Positions 25,701 through 31,700 of a DNA stretch of 64,000 nucleotides are shown here, piece after piece. Location: contig NC_065907.1 in assembly GCF_905147045.1 (NCBI RefSeq), positions 1,798,001 to 1,862,000 on the forward strand, given 5' to 3'. The notes beneath the pieces were generated by a model. It was not told the origin of the DNA. It made no database searches and saw only the letters and a program-made list of their open reading frames with translations. Origin of the DNA: Nymphalis io (Eukaryota; Arthropoda; Insecta; Lepidoptera; Nymphalidae). Position numbers and translations under genes: made by a program. How positions within the stretch are numbered: the first letter of the stretch is position 1; each line of letters begins with the position of its first letter.

Positions 25701-28700
25701 CTTGATCTTATCAGGATATGTTTGTTGTGGCTGAATTATTAAAATAAGACAGCGATCAAAATGATAAATTCAACGTAAGAGATTACGTGATCATGCTAAT
25801 ATTTATTTTATAGATATTAGCTAACTTTTTTTTTTTTCTCGCAGTGGAAACCTTCAGAAAGGTACCCAGGTCCTATGGGGGTGGAACCGGGTTATGTGGG
25901 ATTCTTACCCACTTAACACTTAAAACACTGCGATGGCCGTCCTCAGCACGGATCGGAGAGGCTGCGGCTGAGGCTGGATCGTGTTGATATAACGCATCCG
26001 CGGCCTCTCCTGTGCTTTGCTCCACTCGTAGCTCGGCGGAGCTCTCATCAGGGGATCTTTCGCGCCTCCCCCCCCCCCCGCACTCCTCGCTAGTGCGTAC
26101 GGCAGCGCGAGGCCATCACGGCTGCCGTCCTCCACAGGACCGTCTGAAATAGGACACGTGAGGCCCCCACCTCACGCATCCACGGCCCCGGAGTTACGCC
26201 CTATCTTTTAAGCCCCGGGCGTCTGGGCTATGTGAGGGCCGAGACGACGCCGTCGTCGTCTCCGCCGAGGAGGATCGGCCCTTTCCCGTTCCCGCTCCGC
26301 CGTCTCCTTCTGAACCATGACGGTCTCACAGAAGGAGGCTACGGCCCTCCACGCCGATTCCCTGCGAAGCATCGCCGACACGATTGCTCGCAGGGACAGG
26401 TCTTGTCCGACTTCACGGACCAGGATCTCCCTCTCCGCAATCCACGCGGGGCACACTTCCAACGTATGCTGAGTGGTGTCCCGGTCCGCGCCACAGTGGT
26501 GACACATCGCCGTCGATTCGCGTGCGATCTTACATAGGTATTCTCCAAAACAACCTTGACCGGTCATTACCTGCGTAAGTCGGAAGATGACTCGTCGCTT
26601 TCGTCTCATCCAGGCTTCGAAGGCTGGCAGGATCGCTCCAACGACGCGTTTGCGTGTGTACCTTTCTTCACAGAGACGGCCACGCCACGTCGCAAGAGCC
26701 CTCCGGTGTTGCTGCCGCTTCAACGCCTCGAGCGCACTCGAAGTGGGCGCGCTTTCACTGTTCTGGCGGAGGATGTGGGTCTGTTGGTAGACCCTCGCAT
26801 CCATATCCGCCAGAATATCCAAGGGTGGAAAGCGCGCTAGGACGGTTGCCGCGTCGTACGATATCGTGCGATATCCCCGCACTATGCGGATGGCCACTCT
26901 CCGCTGCGAACTTTGGATCTTAGTCCTGCATCGGCGGACGCCCGATAGTCTGTGAGACCAAATCGGTGCCCCGTAGAGGGCCATCGATCGCACGACACCG
27001 GCATAGAGATGGCGAACTTCCTCCCTCGGTCCTCCGAGATTAGGCAGCAGTCTGTGCATGGCACCCGCTACCTTCTCGATCCGGGGGTCCAGGCGCTCGA
27101 AGTGCTCCCCGAAGCCCCAGCGACCATCCAGTGTGAGGCCCAGGTATTTCATGTACCTGGCCACCTGGACGTATGAGTCACTAACGCGGACGTGCGAGTC
27201 AGGCGGTTCCCTGCTCCTTGGCAGTTTATGGAACCATAGCGCCTCCGTCTTATGGGACGCGATCCGAAGGCCCAACTCGCAGATCTTTTCGACGACAGTG
27301 TTCACCCCAAGCTCGGCGAGCTCTTTGGTTCTCTCAAAATTCTCCCCCGTTGCCAGCACCAACGTGTCGTCTGCATAACAGACGATGCTGACACCTTCAG
27401 GGAGAGTGACGCGCAGGACTGCGTCATACGCGAGATTCAGATCAGAGAGACACACCACAGCAAATCTCCCTCCGGGTCCTCGTACCGTCTTGCTCTATAT
27501 ACGAAATGTATCTGTCGCGCAAGTAGCCACCGATGATCGCCTGCAGGTAAGGAGGCACACGATGGTGTATGAGTGCTCTCCTAATAGTGTCCCAGGGCAA
27601 AGTGTTGAATGCGTTGACGATATCGAGACTTATCGCCAACGCCACGCCACCCCGGGCCACCGCCTGCTCCGACAGAGACCGGACGCGCAAGATTGCGTCA
27701 ATAGTCGAGCGGCCCTGTCGGAAGCCGAACTGACACTCGGCCAGGTCGGGGCCGACACGCGACAGATGCCCACACAGACGAGAAGCGACAATTCGCTCAA
27801 AAAGCTTGCCAGCCTCATCGAGTAGGCATATGGGACGGTACGCAGAGAGAGATTCTGCAGCCCTGCCATCATTCTTCAAGAGAATCAAATTCTCCTCCTT
27901 CCAGACCTTGGGGAACGTGCCAGTACAGAAGCAGCTGTCAAACAGTCGCCTCAGCCGACTCCCCAATGAAGCCGAAGCTAACACCAGCGCCCGCCCCGGA
28001 ATCCCGTCGGGGCCGGGTGCGGTGTTGCGAGTCCGAATGCGATCAATCGCGCGGTTTAGCTCCTGCTCAGTCACTTCCAGCTCATTGGACCAGGCCGGTA
28101 ATGGCAGGGAGGCCGGGGGACTTGACCGGATCACTGGGAAGAGTACTTCTATCACCCTTCTCAGTAAATCCGGATCTAAGGTCTCCGTCAGTGGGGGTAT
28201 CCACGGGCGCAATTTGCCCAACACTACACGGTATGGACGCCCAAACGGATGTTGAGTCCCTCTAGGAGCTCGTTCCAGAAACGAGCGCAAGCGTCCGTGA
28301 TGTCGACGCGGAGCGCCAACTTGGCTTCCCGAAACGTCTCATAATCTTCAGCTTTTTGGTCTGGAGTTGCTCGCTTTCTTCTTCGGGTACGGGTGTACTC
28401 GCGGCGCGCATGAAGACAAGACTCGCGCAATATGCGACGACCACCAATACACTACCCGGCGCTTGGGGCGGCCGGTTCGGGGCATAGAGACGTCACAGAC
28501 TGACGTCATCGTATCCCTGAGTCGAACCGACTCACCCTCTGGATCGGACAAGATATTAGCTAACCTAACCTAACTCAACCGTATTTTTAATAAAGTTCAA
28601 TGGACCTATAAAAATCAATGCTTCTAAAGATTGCAATAAAATAAGACAAATGAATTATTTTATTTTCTTGATACTGAGTTAATTAAATAAATTGTCGTAT

Positions 28701-31700
28701 ACTATTGAATAAATCCTGTTCAAATTAAATCAGATTTTTAGATGAATTTAAACATAGCAACTATTTTGGGCTTTTGAGAAAAAATCTGGAAACCCGTCTT
28801 TTGAAAATATTTTATGTTCTTAGTTCATTTCAGTTTTTTGTGGACTTAAAAATTATAAGCCTTTAAAATGTCCCACTACTGGGCTTCTTCTCCATTTGAG
28901 GATAAGGTTTAGAGCTTATGCAACCACGTTGCTTCAATGCGGAAAAAGTTGAATAATAAATATTACTTAAGGACATAAAACTTTATGTTGCATGCTCAGA
29001 TTTGACCCACAATCGTTAAAATCTGCACATTATACTAATTCAGCTATGTTCATTAAAAACCATAACATTATACAAAATCTATGAAGATTTTTCTTATTCA
29101 ATTTTGAAAAATTTCTTCAGGTCGTCTTTGGACTTCTCCGGAACTTCTCCGTTTGTCTGAACCACCCCCAGAAGGAACACAAAAAGCTGATGTATATTCA
29201 TTTGGTATTATAATGCACGAGATTGTCAATCGACAGGGAGTATTTTGGCTCGGACCAGGCATTGATTTATCCCCCAAAGGTAGGAACTACATTAATTTAT
29301 ATCTATAACTGAACGGTATCAATTTTCGTCTTGACAGATAATGATAAACAAATTGAAAGAAACTAGAAACTTTAAATACAAATTTTCTGTAACTAAAAAC
29401 AAAATATTAAATCGATAATCAAAAATATTTATTGTTGTTATAGAGATGATAGACGCGATTATAAGTAGCGGTCTTCGACCAAACACAACGTATACCAGAT
29501 CATGTGAAGCGGATGATGCTACGGATCTCATGCGGAGATGCTGGGCAGAGGAGCCCACTGAAAGACCAGACTTTGGTCACTTGAAGGGAGCTATACGTCG
29601 CCTCAATAAGTAATATTTATGTACATAAAACATTGGTCATGGATTTATATTTTGATCAATTTCAGTTGCAACTTTTTGCAAGACTAAAATTAATTTGTTT
29701 ATGGAATAGTAATTTTTTTAAGGATTCATGAATAAATTATATTTGTTTTGTTATTAATATTGACTTTTATGTTTAATATAATTCTATTTTATGAAATCGC
29801 GCGATATCGATGGAGACATCAAATGTTCCCATTTTAACTGTTTCTGATAATTTTGCTTTGTAAGCAATTTCGTTAACAATAATTAAATTATTTTAGTCCT
29901 TTTTCGTTTTAATATTATTATTTTTTATTTCAGAACTCAAGAAAGTAGTAATATTTTAGATAATTTGCTTTCTCGGATGGAACAATACGCTAATAATTTA
30001 GAATCATTGGTAAGCGAACGCACACAGGACTATTTGGAAGAGAAGAAAAAGTGTGAGGAATTATTGTACCAGCTATTACCAAAGTAAGTATCTACTGCCT
30101 CTGTCTTTATGACTACTTATCAAGCCGATTTGTCAGTCTAAGTAAGTAACTTCCTTCTCTCTTTATAAGAAGAAGGTTCAGGTCAAGCGCAGAATTTCAC
30201 GATGCAAGATTTCCTCAGAATGTTGGTCTTCACCACCGAGCACAAAATTAATTTGACATACAAATAAGAAAGTACACTTTTAGAGCTTTTGACTATGATT
30301 CACGAGCCTCTAAACCATCTATAATAATAATAAATAAAAAAGTATTTAATTAACATTAAAATGATATTTAATAATTATTATAAAGATTAGTTATATGTAT
30401 TTCTATTTTTTTTGTAACTTAACAATATTTTGAATAGGTCAGTGGCCTCTCAGCTGATCAACGGGGAGTCTGTAGTCGCTGAAACGTTTGAACAAGTGAC
30501 CATTTACTTCTCCGATATCGTCGGTTTCACGGCGCTATCTGCAACATCAACTCCTATGCAAGTCGTTGATTTGCTCAATGACTTGTACACGTGTTTTGAT
30601 TCTATCGTTGAGAATTATGATGTGTATAAGGTAAGTTCTTAAATAAGTATTAAGTAAAATAATTTAAGAGAAATCAAGTTTTGAGTTTGAAGGTAGTGAC
30701 AAGAATTTGAAATGAAATATTGTAAATCAAATTAAGAGTATCTCTGTCGTAAAGTCGAACAAGCATTTAAATTAAAATATTTATACAAATGTAAGTTTCG
30801 TTTTTTCTAAAGTTTTCAATTAAATAAAATGTAATAACTGATTCAAATTGTCTGTCTGTCAGTTAAGTATTCTAAAACTATTCGTTAGTAGCCGTCGTAA
30901 TCCGTAACACGTAAAACTGGATTTACATAAATTAATTGATGGACGAAAGTTAGGGAATTTCTTGCCAATTCTTTCTACCAATTCTCTATAGAATATCCTA
31001 TATATCCTACGACAGGATATTGATTATCAATATCCTGTCGCAGGATAAATAGGATATAGCATTATATGCCTGGTCGTATGTTTTAATTTATGTCATGTAT
31101 TAATTTATAATATTAACTTATATATATATAAAGTTATTATTTAGATAAATATTTTTGTCTCAGCTTATCAGTTTTCAAAATTTTGATGAAGATCCGGTGG
31201 TGATGGTTATGATCAATGAGTAATAATTTCAGGTGGAAACGATAGGTGATGCGTATATGGTGGTTTCTGGTCTACCGGAACGCAATGGTACTCGGCATGC
31301 TTGTGAAGTGGCGCGCATGGCTCTCGCGCTTTTGAACGCTGTACGGCGCTTCAAAATCAGACACCGACCGCTTGATCAACTCAAGCTTCGTATTGGATTG
31401 CATTCTGGTAAGATATTTGTCTTAATATATTTAAAAATTATTGTGTAGGACATCTGTAAATTTCAAGTTAATAAATTGAGTATTTAAATGAAAAAAAATA
31501 TTACTAGTTGTCATATCAAGCAGTGTTTTTAAAAAAAGCCGGTAATTGTTATCAATTGCTATTTTAAAATCATCGCTTATAAGTTACCCACAATAAAATT
31601 ATTTATGTATTATTCAAGAGAAAAAAAAACATTGAAATACGAACTTCGGTAAACAAAAACATGTTCTTAATATGTACATAAAGATTCAAACATCATGACT

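Noticed and set aside
25840..25850. TTTTTTCTCGCAG resembling a splice acceptor in intron 5
   Set aside because: The T run is the reversed poly(A) of the antisense R1-like LINE. The following frame does not continue the cyclase; the true next exon at 29121 matches in phase and sequence.
26232..28573. Many + strand open frames of 64-149 codons across the GC-rich island
   Set aside because: They are antisense shadows of the - strand R1-like ORF2, whose motifs (GPDGIP, FGFRQGRST, YADD, CCHC) are unmistakable.
29611..29613. TAA directly after RRLNK that looks like an end of the cyclase
   Set aside because: A donor at 29610 (AA/GTAATA) removes it, and the next exon restores KTQESSNILDNLLSRMEQYA, the conserved linker.
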